A DNA stretch of 64,000 nt. Origin: Streptomyces sp. NBC_00154 (GTDB taxonomy: Bacteria; Actinomycetota; Actinomycetes; Streptomycetales; Streptomycetaceae). This document shows, one piece after another, positions 1 to 7,961 of the stretch. The notes under the pieces were generated by a model. The model searched no databases. It was not told the DNA's origin and saw nothing but the letters and a program-made list of their open reading frames with translations. Every line of letters starts with the position of its first letter. Positions within the stretch are counted from its first letter, which is position 1. The translations under genes and the position numbers were made by a program. The stretch lies in contig NZ_JAPEMI010000001.1 of assembly GCF_026342835.1 (NCBI RefSeq), positions 6,578,501-6,642,500 of the forward strand. The letters are read 5' to 3'.

Positions 1-471
1 GTGGAACCCGCGCAGCAGCTCGTCGATCCCGTCCAGCGCCTGCCCGGCCGCCACCGGCGAGACCGGGCCGCCGCGCGCGGACTCGGCGTCCACCCGGTGA
101 ATCGTCGTCTCGTGGGCCTGCCGCCGTGCCCAGAATGCCAGCGGGGAGGGCGCGGGCAGAAAGGTCCAGCACTCCAGGTCGGCCGAGGCACTCTCCAGCG
201 CGTTCACCAGCAGGCCGTGCCCCTCGCGGAACCAGTCGAGCAACTCCCCGCCGTCCAGATTGGGTTCGCCGCCGTCGGGGTGGTACGAGATGTGCCCCTC
301 GGCGACGAACGCGGTCGCCCAGCGGTGCACCATGCCGGTGTGCCGGAGCAGATTGCGCACCTGCCAGCCCGGGCAGGTCGGCACCGAAGCGCCGGGCCCG
401 GCCTGCTCCGCCGCAGTGGCCAGCAAGTATCCTGCGTCCGCGAGGGACTTGACGTAGTCCGTGGTCTCCAT
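1..471 (-). CDS. Maleylpyruvate isomerase (MDMPI)-family protein, 3' end cut by window edge
   Basis: The frame starts at ATG 471 and stays open to the left edge, so the C-terminus is missing. The 157 visible residues contain TCPGW followed by LLRHTGMVHRWA and later QAHETTIHRVDAE. This is the pattern of the mycothiol-dependent maleylpyruvate isomerase N-terminal (DinB-like) fold, where conserved His residues bind a metal. Many Streptomyces paralogues have no known substrate and are annotated only as maleylpyruvate isomerase family proteins. The family call is sound; the reaction is not established. It lies just downstream of, and in the same direction as, a small membrane protein gene. Confidence 0.8.
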   Translation of the reverse strand, partial: METTDYVKSLADAGYLLATAAEQAGPGASVPTCPGWQVRNLLRHTGMVHRWATAFVAEGHISYHPDGGEPNLDGGELLDWFREGHGLLVNALESASADLECWTFLPAPSPLAFWARRQAHETTIHRVDAESARGGPVSPVAAGQALDGIDELLRGFH

Positions 472-492
472 GGCGGAGATTGTGCCAGCGGC

Positions 493-861
493 TCAGACAC
501 CCTGGGGATGGGCGGTACGGGACCGTCCCCCGCCGCGCACCAAGCGTACGAACCAGCCGAGAGCGAGCGCCTGCACGAGGACGGACGCGACGAGGGCGAG
601 ATATATGAACCAGGCCGGTCCGGCCGCGTCCACTCCCCACAGTTCACTGCCGACGAAGAACACGAACACCGTCGGCGCCGCGAGCAGGAACAGCCAGACG
701 CCCGCGAACGAGGCGTCCTCGTGCGGGACGAGCAGTGTGTCCACGGCGACGAACACCGCCGTCGCCAGCACCACCCCGAGGTAGATCAGCGAGGCGGCAT
801 TGCCGAAGGTCAGCCGTGCGAGCGTGCGGAGGTGCTGCTTGTTCATGACCGGCTTGTTCAT
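493..861 (-). CDS. Small integral membrane protein, SCO4225-like
   Basis: 122 residues from ATG 861, chosen because GGGGAG lies 7 bases upstream; an upstream in-frame ATG at 894 lacks such a site. About four hydrophobic segments are visible (around AASLIYLGVVLATAVFVAV, GVWLFLLAAPTVFVFFV, PAWFIYLALVASVLVQALAL). The motif HEDASFAGVW resembles Streptomyces proteins annotated as SCO4225 family membrane proteins, a name recalled rather than searched. Function is unknown. An inverted repeat lies 54-85 bases upstream of the start. Confidence 0.75.
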   Translation of the reverse strand: MNKPVMNKQHLRTLARLTFGNAASLIYLGVVLATAVFVAVDTLLVPHEDASFAGVWLFLLAAPTVFVFFVGSELWGVDAAGPAWFIYLALVASVLVQALALGWFVRLVRGGGRSRTAHPQGV

Positions 862-914
862 GGCTTGCTCCCCGTGGATGGTCGATGCCTCCATCGTGCT
901 GCCGGGGAGCCGGT

Positions 915-946
915 CCTGCCTGAGTACGCCTACTCAATCGGGCAGG
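915..946. promoter_or_regulatory. Palindrome/hairpin upstream of the SCO4225-like gene
   Basis: TGAGTA-CGCC-TACTCA (921-936) is a perfect 6-bp inverted repeat with a 4-base spacer. It is flanked by CCTGCC (915-920) and GGCAGG (941-946), which extend the pairing with a four-base bulge. It lies between the end of the MFS gene (983) and the start of the membrane protein gene (861), both leftward. It could be the MFS terminator or a repressor operator for the small gene; there is no T-run to decide. Confidence 0.4.
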
Positions 947-982
947 TGTGCGTGCGGTGGAGGCCTGTCGCGCGTACGGCGA

Positions 983-2200
983 TCAGGCGCGGGCCGTCGC
1001 ATGCCGTGCCGCGTACCCCAGCGCCGCCGCAGCACCGGCGAGCACCGCCACCGTCGTGAGGGCCAGCGGCAGCGAGAACCAGTCGGCCAGGAATCCGATC
1101 GCGGGCGGTCCGAGCAGCATCCCGCCGTAGCCGATCGTCGACGCGACGGCCACTCCGCTCGGGCCGGCCAGCTCGCCGGCCCGGCCGACCGCGACGGGGA
1201 AGATGTTCGCCAGGCCGAGTCCGGCGACGGCGAAGCCGAGAAGGGCGAGCCAGGTGGTCGGTGCCAGCGATCCGAGGAGCATTCCGGCCGCGCCCGTCGC
1301 GCCGCCCGCGACGAGCGTGCGGGTCTGGCCGAGCCGTTCGAGCAGGGCGGTACCGGTGAGCCTGCCCGCGGTCATGGCCAGGGCGAACAGCGAGTATCCG
1401 GCGGCGGCGACGCCCGGACGGGCGTGCAGGTCCTGAGTCAGATGGAGCGCGCTCCAGTCGGCCAGGGCCCCTTCCCCGTAAGCGGTGCAGAGCGCGATCA
1501 CGCCGAACAGCAGCACCAGGTTGCGAGCCCGTCCCGCCATGCGGCGCGGCGGCGCGGCACGGTCCGCAGCGGTCGCCGCCCGGGGAGCCGGGTACCGGAG
1601 CAGGGCCGGTCCGGCGGCGGCGGTGACCAGCAGCCCGACCCCGGTGAGGATGTAGAGATGGGTGGCGGGGGAGAGGCCGCCGGCGACCAGTCCGCCGAGC
1701 CCGGCGCCGAGCATGCCGCCGAGGCTGAACGCGGCATGGAAGCTCGGCATCACCGGGCGCCGCAGGCCGGATACCAGGTCGACCGCCGCGCTGTTCATCG
1801 CGACGTTCATCGCGCCGTATGCGGCTCCGAAGACCAGCAGGACCAGACCGAGTGCGAGGGCCGAATGCGTCTGCGCGGGCAGGGCGATGGCGAGCGAGAG
1901 GAGTGCTCCGCAGACCACCGTCAGGGGGTGGCTGCCGAACCGCCTGCACAGCCTCCCGGCGAGCATCATGGTGATGACGGCTCCGGCGGAGACCCCGAGC
2001 AGGGCGAGGCCGAGGGTGGATGCGGAGGCGCCGGTCTGGTGCTTGATGGCCGGGATGCGGACCACCCAGCCGGCGAAGAGGAAACCGTCGAGGGCGAAGA
2101 ACACGGTCAGCGCGGTACGGAGGCGGGCCGACGAGGGTGGGGCGGTGTCTCCGCCTGGTCCCCCCGGTAGGGCCGTCCGCAGTTTGTTTAGTTGCGGCAC
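983..2200 (-). CDS. MFS transporter, YbjJ/fucose-permease-like
   Basis: About 405 residues with twelve predicted membrane segments. It opens with FFALDGFLFAGWVVRIPAIK, and the loop motif GRLCRRFG follows helix 2; both are typical of the YbjJ-like MFS subgroup of sugar or drug exporters. Start: no ATG with a ribosome site is present. GTG 2200 fits a leaderless transcript, with TATGCT at 2207-2212 six bases upstream and TTGCGT at 2231-2236 at 18-base spacing. The frame also extends to TTG 2236. It is transcribed divergently from a ROK regulator, which probably controls it. A second, diverged copy of this transporter type lies at 57274-58467. Confidence 0.8.
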   Translation of the reverse strand: MPQLNKLRTALPGGPGGDTAPPSSARLRTALTVFFALDGFLFAGWVVRIPAIKHQTGASASTLGLALLGVSAGAVITMMLAGRLCRRFGSHPLTVVCGALLSLAIALPAQTHSALALGLVLLVFGAAYGAMNVAMNSAAVDLVSGLRRPVMPSFHAAFSLGGMLGAGLGGLVAGGLSPATHLYILTGVGLLVTAAAGPALLRYPAPRAATAADRAAPPRRMAGRARNLVLLFGVIALCTAYGEGALADWSALHLTQDLHARPGVAAAGYSLFALAMTAGRLTGTALLERLGQTRTLVAGGATGAAGMLLGSLAPTTWLALLGFAVAGLGLANIFPVAVGRAGELAGPSGVAVASTIGYGGMLLGPPAIGFLADWFSLPLALTTVAVLAGAAAALGYAARHATARA

Positions 2201-2236
2201 AAAAGAAGCATAGGGGCCCGTGGACAACGGACGCAA
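2183..2236 (-). promoter_or_regulatory. Putative leaderless promoter and ROK-type operator of the MFS gene
   Basis: On the minus strand TTGCGT (2236-2231) and TATGCT (2212-2207) are 18 bases apart, with GTG 2200 six bases after the -10. Immediately downstream is the A/T-rich CAACTAAACAAACT (2194-2181), unlike the surrounding GC-rich DNA. It resembles the A/T-rich operators of ROK repressors. The placement, with the site just after the start of transcription, would suit repression by the divergent ROK protein. The promoter assignment is inference from motif and spacing. Confidence 0.4.
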
Positions 2237-2274
2237 GACGGCGGACCGCCACGGCCGACACGGTCGGAAAGTGC

Positions 2275-2337
2275 GATCACGGCGACCGGGAGGAGCGATG
2301 ACAGTGACGGGAAGGGGTGATCACGGTGACCGGGAGG
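2275..2337. repeat. Direct repeat in the MFS/ROK intergenic region
   Basis: GATCACGGCGACCGGGAGG at 2275-2293 recurs with one mismatch (C to T) at 2319-2337, a period of 44 bases, about four helical turns. It lies in the leader region of the ROK regulator, 105-167 bases before its start. Confidence 0.6.
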
Positions 2338-2441
2338 GGCGGTCGTCGCGGGCCGGAACGGCGTTCGTCGTGGCAGCACGCGGGCAGGAGCGCCCGACCG
2401 GAGCGTCGGCAGTCGCTCCGGATCATGGGAGACTCGCCCCC

Positions 2442-3656
2442 ATGAACGGCAAGGCGACCACCACCCGGACGAAGTTGGAGAGGGGCCGGAGCGCGCTCGG
2501 GCCCGCCCTGGAGCTGGTCCACACCGGACGCGCGCCCACCCGCGCCGTGCTCACCTCCGAGCTCGGCGTCACCCGCGCGACCGCCGGTGCGGTCGCCGCC
2601 GAGCTGGAGGCGCTCGGTCTCATCCGCGTCGACTCCAGCCCCGGTTCCGCGGCAGGCTCGCAGGGCCGCCCCTCGCACCGGCTGGCGATCCGCGAGTCCG
2701 GCCCGGTCGCCATCGCCGCGCAGGTGCATGCCGACGGGTTCCGTGCCGCGCTGGTGGGGCTCGGCGGCCGACTCGTCGCCACGGCTCCCGGCTGTGTCAC
2801 CGTCACATCGGATCCGGCCCAGGTCGTGGGCGAAGTCGTCGACGCGTGCGCCCGGTTGCTGCGCGACAGCGGGCTGCGCTGCGTCGGTGCGGGCCTCGCC
2901 GTCCCCTCCGCCGTGGCCGAACCGGAGGGCACGGCGCTCAACCCACTGCACATCGCCTGGCCGGCAGGCTCCCAGGTCCGTGAGATCTTCGCCACGTGTG
3001 TACGTGAAGCGGGCATCCCCGGCCCCGCGTTCACCGGAAACGACGTCAACCTCGCCGCGCTCGCCGAGCACCGGCACGGCGCCGGCCGCGGAGCCCAGCA
3101 TCTGCTCTGCGTGGCCACCGGCCACCGCGGCGTCGGCGGCGCCCTCGTCCTCGACGGCCGTCTGCACACCGGCAGTTCGGGGCTGGCCCTCGAGGTCGGC
3201 CATCTCACCGTGAACCCCGAGGGGCGTCCGTGCCACTGCGGAGGGCGCGGCTGCCTCGACGTCGAGACAGACCCGCTGGCCTTCCTTGTCGCCGCCCGCC
3301 GCGAACCGGGCCCCGAGGAGTCACTGCTCAAACAGGCGAGCGACCTGCTGCGCACGGAGTACGAGGACGCGGCGGTACAGGCCGCGTCCGAGGAACTGAT
3401 CGACCGGCTCGGCCTCGGACTGGCCGGACTCGTCAACATCCTCAACCCGGACCGGATCATCCTCGGCGGACTGCACCGCGCACTGCTCGACGCCGACCCG
3501 GAGCGGCTGCGTGCCGTCGTCGCCGATCGCAGCCTGTGGGGGCGCAGCGGCAGCGTGCCGATCCTGCCGTGCACCCTCGATCACAACAGCCTGGTCGGCG
3601 CGGCCGAACTGGCCTGGCAGCCGGTTCTCGACGACCCGCTGGCCGCGCTGGCCTGA
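2442..3656 (+). CDS. ROK-family transcriptional regulator
   Basis: 404 residues from ATG 2442, preceded by GGGAGA at suitable spacing; the frame is open further upstream but without family similarity. The N-terminus (about 10-75) is a winged helix (ALELVHTGRAPTRAVLTSELGVTRATAG). The rest is a ROK sugar-kinase-like fold with the zinc-binding signature CHCGGRGCLD and the C-terminal LVNILNPDRIILGG. ROK repressors respond to sugars or phosphosugars. The divergent MFS gene is the likely target. The ATP/sugar kinase motif GTGHRG-like loop is degenerate (CVATGHRGVGGAL), consistent with a regulator rather than a kinase. Confidence 0.9.
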   Translation: MNGKATTTRTKLERGRSALGPALELVHTGRAPTRAVLTSELGVTRATAGAVAAELEALGLIRVDSSPGSAAGSQGRPSHRLAIRESGPVAIAAQVHADGFRAALVGLGGRLVATAPGCVTVTSDPAQVVGEVVDACARLLRDSGLRCVGAGLAVPSAVAEPEGTALNPLHIAWPAGSQVREIFATCVREAGIPGPAFTGNDVNLAALAEHRHGAGRGAQHLLCVATGHRGVGGALVLDGRLHTGSSGLALEVGHLTVNPEGRPCHCGGRGCLDVETDPLAFLVAARREPGPEESLLKQASDLLRTEYEDAAVQAASEELIDRLGLGLAGLVNILNPDRIILGGLHRALLDADPERLRAVVADRSLWGRSGSVPILPCTLDHNSLVGAAELAWQPVLDDPLAALA

Positions 3657-3659
3657 ACC

Positions 3660-4230
3660 GCGGCCACTGCACCACCGACCCCCTGAGACCCCGGGAGTCG
3701 CGCAGCCGCTCGGCCGCTCGCCCGCGGTCGTCCAGCTCCCGGCCCGGCAGGACCGGGCTGCGCAGAAAGAGATGTCGTGGGCGTCGCACACGCCCAACTC
3801 CCCGGCAGGGATGTCGCCGAGGACCTGCGAACCGTGGCTACCACTGCCTGCTCTCGCCGAGCCGCTCACGCTCCGGCATGGACAGATGCAGCACCTCGTA
3901 GTGCTCTCCGGGCGCCTCGGGGGCGTCGTGCTCCCAAAGCGTGAAGTGGAGCAGCTCCCAGTGGCAGGGGTCGACGGCCGGCGCCGCGGCGACCGCGCCG
4001 GGGGCCTTCGCCCGCGTCCCGCTCTCCACCGGCGCGGCCTCGACCGCTTCCGCCGGGGCCATCGAGGCCGGGATCGGTACGCGGTGGCGGGTCGCCGTGC
4101 GGGGGAGTGTCCCAATCTTGCCCGGTCAGCGGGAGCAGCTGCCCGAAGGCCGCGTACTCCCACGGGGGTACGCAGACGGCCGCTGGCCGTACGACGACTC
4201 AGCCCCCTCCCGGAGCCAGGCTCGTCAGCG
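3660..4230 (-). pseudogene. Probable decayed gene of unknown family
   Basis: This roughly 600-base stretch between the ROK gene and the SHOCT gene has no intact gene, but the minus strand holds protein-like segments in different frames. One is PPWEYAAFGQLLPL near 4100-4160. Another is CHWELLHFTLWEHD followed by APGEHYEVLHLSMPERERLG in the frame 3838-4062, which ends at a TAG. Further short protein-like segments lie at 3690-3800. The codon use and the Trp/Tyr/His-rich peptides look like real coding sequence broken by frameshifts. I do not recognise the family. The only intact reading frame, 3838-4062 (74 aa), has no ribosome site. Confidence 0.35.
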
Positions 4231-4269
4231 ACAGAACAACAGAACCCCGCAACGAGGGAGCTGACCGAG

Positions 4270-4572
4270 ATGAACACCCTGGCGTACTCCGGTGGACCCG
4301 GACCGTGGATCCTCTTCTTCCCGCTGATCTGGGCGGCCGTCGTCGTCACCGTTGTCACCGTGCTGCGCCGTACCGGCCGACTCGGTGGCCGACCCGGCCC
4401 CTGGGGCCCGCGCACCGCGCACGGCGCTCCAGGTGTCCCCGGCGAACAGTCGCCCATCACCCTGCTCGGCCGCCGGTTCGCGGCGGGCGAGATCGACGAG
4501 GACGAGTACTGGCGACGGCTCTCCGTGCTGGACGAGCAGTTCGGCCGTACCGGTCGGGGAGATGCCGCATGA
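4270..4572 (+). CDS. SHOCT-domain small membrane protein
   Basis: 100 residues from ATG 4270, with GAGGGAG about 9 bases upstream. An N-terminal membrane helix (about 11-33, WILFFPLIWAAVVVTVVTVL) is followed by a basic/Pro-Gly linker. A C-terminal SHOCT motif follows (about 70-95, LLGRRFAAGEIDEDEYWRRL). Such genes commonly precede an MacB-like ABC transporter in Streptomyces. Here the stop codon overlaps the next start (ATGA at 4569-4572), so the original operon was translationally coupled, but the downstream transporter is broken. Confidence 0.8.
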   Translation: MNTLAYSGGPGPWILFFPLIWAAVVVTVVTVLRRTGRLGGRPGPWGPRTAHGAPGVPGEQSPITLLGRRFAAGEIDEDEYWRRLSVLDEQFGRTGRGDAA

Positions 4573-5010
4573 CCACCACGGTCAGCTCGACCGCGACCTC
4601 TACCGCCGCCTGCGTCGTCCACGCCGTGAAGATCTACGGCACGGGCGACACCGAGGTCAGGGCCCTGGACGGGGTGAGCGTCGACTTCCCGGCCGGCCGA
4701 TTCACCGCCATCATGGGGCCTTCCGGTTCCGGCAAGTCCACCCTGATGCACTGCGCCGCCGGACTCGACACACTCACCTCCGGCTCCGCCTTCATCGGCG
4801 ACACCGACCTCAGCGCGCCGACGACCGCAGGCTCACTCTGCTGCGCCGGCAGCGCATCGGCTTCGTCTTCCAGGCCTTCAACCTGATCCCGACCCTCACG
4901 GTCGCCGAGAACATCACCCTCCCCATGGACCTCGCCGGCGAGCGCGGTGACCAGGAGTGGATCGACGCCCTCATCGACACCGTGGGCCCTGACGCTCACA
5001 CTGGTCTTCC
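4569..5010 (+). pseudogene. ABC transporter ATP-binding subunit, frameshifted and truncated
   Basis: From ATG 4569 the product reads as a MacB/LolD-type ATPase: VVHAVKIYGTGDTEVRALDGVS, then Walker A GPSGSGKST. At about 4826 the frame is lost; one missing base would restore ADDRRLTLLRRQRIGFVFQ, and the continuation AFNLIPTLTVAENITLPMDLAG (Q-loop) lies in another frame. After ALIDTVG (about 4986) the sequence stops resembling an ATPase. The ABC signature (LSGGQ), Walker B and H-loop are absent, and permease sequence begins within about 25 bases. Hence at least one frameshift plus a deletion joining ATPase to permease. It cannot hydrolyse ATP. Confidence 0.85.
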
Positions 5011-5385
5011 GCGCTGCTGGCGCTCGCGGTACTGATCGCGCTGCTCGGCATCGCCAACACCCTCACCCTGACCGTCCATGAACGCACCGGCGAACTGGGC
5101 CTGTTGCGGGCCGTCGGACAGACCCGGAGCCAGCTGCGGGCCATGGTCCGCCGGGAGTCCGTCCTGGTCGACGCGTTCGGTACGGTGGGCGGCTGCTCGG
5201 CGGATTCCTCGGCTGGGTGCTGGTCAAGGCGTCCGAAGGCGCGGGTGGTACCCCGTTCGCCTTCGCGCTGCCGCCGGCGCGGCTCCTGGTGGTCGCCCTG
5301 GTAGGGATCACCGCAGGGGCGCCGGCCGGGTGGCGACCGGCGCGGCGTGCGGCACGCCTGGACGTGCTCCGCGCCATCGCTGCCA
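5005..5385 (+). pseudogene. FtsX-type ABC permease, C-terminal remnant
   Basis: Only the last part of an FtsX/MacB-like permease is left. ALLALAVLIALLGIANTLTL is followed by VHERTGELGLLRAVGQTRSQ, the classic cytoplasmic loop after the penultimate helix. At about 5190 one base is missing, and the final segment continues in another frame as LGWVLVKASEGAGG, then LPPARLLVVALVGITAG, then RRAARLDVLRAIAA. No stop codon follows at the expected place. The N-terminal helices and extracellular domains (normally several hundred residues) have been deleted together with the ATPase C-terminus. Confidence 0.85.
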
Positions 5386-5468
5386 TTGGACGACCACCGC
5401 GGGACGCACGAGGAGCGGGCTGCCTCCGGGCGCCCCGCTCCTCGTGCGTCCCTGATACGGGACAGCCC

Positions 5469-5990
5469 TCAGCCCACCGCGGCGGACCGGGCGTCGGTGT
5501 GGGCCACCTTCTCCAGGGACGGGGTGTCGACATCGCCGAAGGGACCGTCGGTCGTCGCCCCGTACACCGAGTGCGGCCGCACCGAGGCGAACAGGGAGGG
5601 GGCCGGAAGGGTGAACCAGACGACCTTCCCGGCCCGGCCCCGCGGCCGGACCCCCCAGCTCTCGCTGACCGCGGCGATCAGGGCCAGCCCGCGCCCCGAT
5701 GTACTGGACGCGTCGGCCTCGCGCACGGTCGGCAGCCGCGGGTCGTGGTCGTGGACGGAGACAGTCAGGCGTTCGAGCAGGAACTCGATCTCTACGATGC
5801 ACGTTTTGTCCGGCTGTGCATGCCGGTGGACATTGGTCAGCAGTTCGGTGACGCCCAGCGCTGCCTGGTCGATCAGAGGGTCCAGATGCCAGTAGCGCAA
5901 TTGCGCCGAGATGATTCTGCGGACCTGACCGATCCGCGACGGCAGCGCCTGGAGCTCCACCGTGCAGTGCCTGCTTGGCTCGCTGATCAC
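5469..5990 (-). CDS. ATP-binding anti-sigma-like regulatory protein (HATPase_c, RsbW-like)
   Basis: 173 residues from GTG 5990, with GGGGAG 8 bases upstream; the frame is open to 6122 but that part has no such site. The domain covers about residues 10-135. LGVTELLTNVHRHA is the N-box (catalytic Glu and Mg-binding Asn), VSVHDHDPRLP the G1-like motif and GRGLALIAAVSESWG the G2 box. Streptomyces has dozens of these serine-kinase/anti-sigma homologues, often linked to regulators. The C-terminal 35 residues are low in similarity. Partner unknown. Confidence 0.85.
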   Translation of the reverse strand: MISEPSRHCTVELQALPSRIGQVRRIISAQLRYWHLDPLIDQAALGVTELLTNVHRHAQPDKTCIVEIEFLLERLTVSVHDHDPRLPTVREADASSTSGRGLALIAAVSESWGVRPRGRAGKVVWFTLPAPSLFASVRPHSVYGATTDGPFGDVDTPSLEKVAHTDARSAAVG

Positions 5991-6231
5991 GGCTGCGACT
6001 CCCCGAAATAGGTCCGGAAGAAGACGGCGGAACGGAATCGGCGGAGAGCCGGCTGCCGTTCCCGGGCCGGCGGACTGGATCGCAGTGTCACCGCCGGTGA
6101 ACCATGAGTGACGTGTGTCCAATGTCGCTCAGAGGCAACGGCTCCGCAACTTACGGTGTCCGGGTGGCTCCGCTCCGTCAGTACCGTTGTGTCGACCCTG
6201 CGATATCGGCTGTCCGAGGCCGGCCGTGATG

Positions 6232-6549
6232 TCAGTCCAGTCGGGCGCCCGCACTGCGCAGTGCCTCGAGGAACCGGTGCGACGGTCCCGCTCGGTCCCG
6301 CCCGTGATCGCGCTGTCCCATCGTCAGTCGGTAGCGCGTCCCGTTGAATCGCGCCACCGCCGAGTCCGCGCCGGCGAGCCATGGCCTGCCCGCGCTGACC
6401 ACCCCCACCGGGGCGCTGTCGATCTCCCGGCCGTAGCTGGTCAGCAGTGCCACCCGGCCGTCCTTCACGATCACCTGCCCGGCTCTCGTGAGCGAGCGGG
6501 CCCATCGTTCGATCCGTACGCCCGTCGCGCTGAACTCCGCTTCCGTCAC
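6232..6549 (-). CDS. Hypothetical protein (about 105 aa)
   Basis: Starts at GTG 6549 preceded by AAGGGGGTGAAG; the frame is open upstream to 6594 but less convincingly. The sequence (RIERWARSLTRAGQVIVKDG, then ALLTSYGREIDSAPV) suggests a small beta-rich soluble protein with a basic C-terminus. No signal peptide or membrane helix is visible. I do not recognise the family. It reads in the same direction as the anti-sigma-like gene, 241 bases upstream of it. Confidence 0.55.
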   Translation of the reverse strand: MTEAEFSATGVRIERWARSLTRAGQVIVKDGRVALLTSYGREIDSAPVGVVSAGRPWLAGADSAVARFNGTRYRLTMGQRDHGRDRAGPSHRFLEALRSAGARLD

Positions 6550-6802
6550 GACTGCTTCACCCCCTTCGTCATGCTTCCGACGGCAAGTCTGCATGTGGCT
6601 CGGCCGGTGCGCCAGACCGTGTCGGGGTCGGATGTCGCATTTGCGCCAGGGCGGTCGGCAGCCGTCCGGGCCGCCGAGGCCAAGGCAGGGCTATGGATCC
6701 CCAAAGTCAATGTTCGTGCAGGTAGGGGGCATATCGTTGATGTGCAGAGTCCGGGGGGCCGGGGGGTCCGGTAGTCCGGTGACGACGAGCAGGAGTGTGC
6801 TG

Positions 6803-7936
6803 ATGGACACCAATGGGCACAGGCTTGACGGCCAGGTCGTGGCGACCGTCGACGTCGACCGCACCGACCACGAGTACCGGGCCTGGCTGAACGAGGCCGT
6901 GCGGAAGGTCCAGGCCGACGCCAACCGCTCTGCCGACACGCATCTGCTGCGCTTCCCGCTGCCCGAGGCCTGGGGGATCGACCTCTACCTCAAGGACGAG
7001 TCGACGCACCCCACGGGCAGCCTCAAGCACCGGCTGGCCCGCTCGCTCTTCCTCTACGGGCTCTGCAACGGCTGGATCCGGCCGGGCAAGCCGGTGATCG
7101 AGGCGTCGAGCGGCTCGACGGCCGTCTCGGAGGCGTACTTCGCGAAGCTGATCGGGGTGCCGTTCATCGCGGTGATGCCGCGCACCACCAGCCCCGAGAA
7201 GTGCCGGCTGATCGAATTCCACGGCGGCCAGTGCCACTTCGTCGACGACACCCAGAAGCTGTACGAGGAGTCGGCCAGGCTCGCCGCCGAAACCGGCGGT
7301 CACTACATGGACCAGTTCACCTACGCCGAGCGGGCCACCGACTGGCGCGGCAACAACAACATCGCCGAGTCGATCTACCAGCAACTGAGGCTGGAGCGTT
7401 ACCCAGAACCCACCTGGATCGTCGCCACTGCCGGTACCGGCGGCACCTCGGCCACCATCGCCCGCTATGTGCACTACATGCAGTACGACACCCGGATCTG
7501 TGTGCCCGACCCGGAGAACTCCTGCTTCTTCGACGGCTGGACCCACCACAACGCCCTCGCCACCAGCGACTGCGGTTCACGCATCGAAGGAATCGGCCGG
7601 CCCCGGATGGAACCCAGCTTCGTGCCCGGCGCCATCGACCGGATGATGAAGGTGCCGGACGCGGCCAGTGTCGCCACCGTACGCGCCCTGGAGCAGGCCA
7701 TCGGCCGCAAGGCGGGCGGTTCCACCGGCACCGGGCTGTGGAGCGCGTTCAAGCTCGTCGCCGAAATGCTGGAACAGGGCCGCACCGGCAGCGTCGTCAC
7801 GCTGCTCTGCGACCCGGGCGACCGCTACCTCGACAAGTACTACTCCGACAGCTGGCTCGCCGGACAGGGCCTCGACATCGCCCCCTACGCCGCGACGATC
7901 GAACGCTTCCTGGCCACTGGCATCTGGCCCCGTTGA
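6803..7936 (+). CDS. PLP-dependent cysteine synthase-family enzyme, Cds1-like (L-cysteine desulfidase type)
   Basis: 377 residues from ATG 6803, with AGGAG 7 bases upstream. It is a fold-type II PLP enzyme. STHPTGSLKHRLARSL carries the Schiff-base Lys, EASSGSTAVSEAYFA is the substrate loop (SSGST rather than the TSGNT of CysK) and ATAGTGGTSATIARY is the phosphate-binding loop. It is longer than CysK and matches the mycobacterial Cds1/actinobacterial group shown to release sulfide from cysteine; that reaction is assigned by family resemblance only. It stands alone, convergent with an SRPBCC gene 25 bases downstream. Confidence 0.8.
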   Translation: MDTNGHRLDGQVVATVDVDRTDHEYRAWLNEAVRKVQADANRSADTHLLRFPLPEAWGIDLYLKDESTHPTGSLKHRLARSLFLYGLCNGWIRPGKPVIEASSGSTAVSEAYFAKLIGVPFIAVMPRTTSPEKCRLIEFHGGQCHFVDDTQKLYEESARLAAETGGHYMDQFTYAERATDWRGNNNIAESIYQQLRLERYPEPTWIVATAGTGGTSATIARYVHYMQYDTRICVPDPENSCFFDGWTHHNALATSDCGSRIEGIGRPRMEPSFVPGAIDRMMKVPDAASVATVRALEQAIGRKAGGSTGTGLWSAFKLVAEMLEQGRTGSVVTLLCDPGDRYLDKYYSDSWLAGQGLDIAPYAATIERFLATGIWPR

Positions 7937-7961
7937 AGCCCGTCCCCCGCGATCCGAGCCT

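Noticed and set aside
6803..7936. A second SbnA-type enzyme
   Set aside because: Same PLP superfamily, but the loop motifs (SSGST, TGSLKHR) and length fit the Cds1-like group, and no SbnB gene is nearby.
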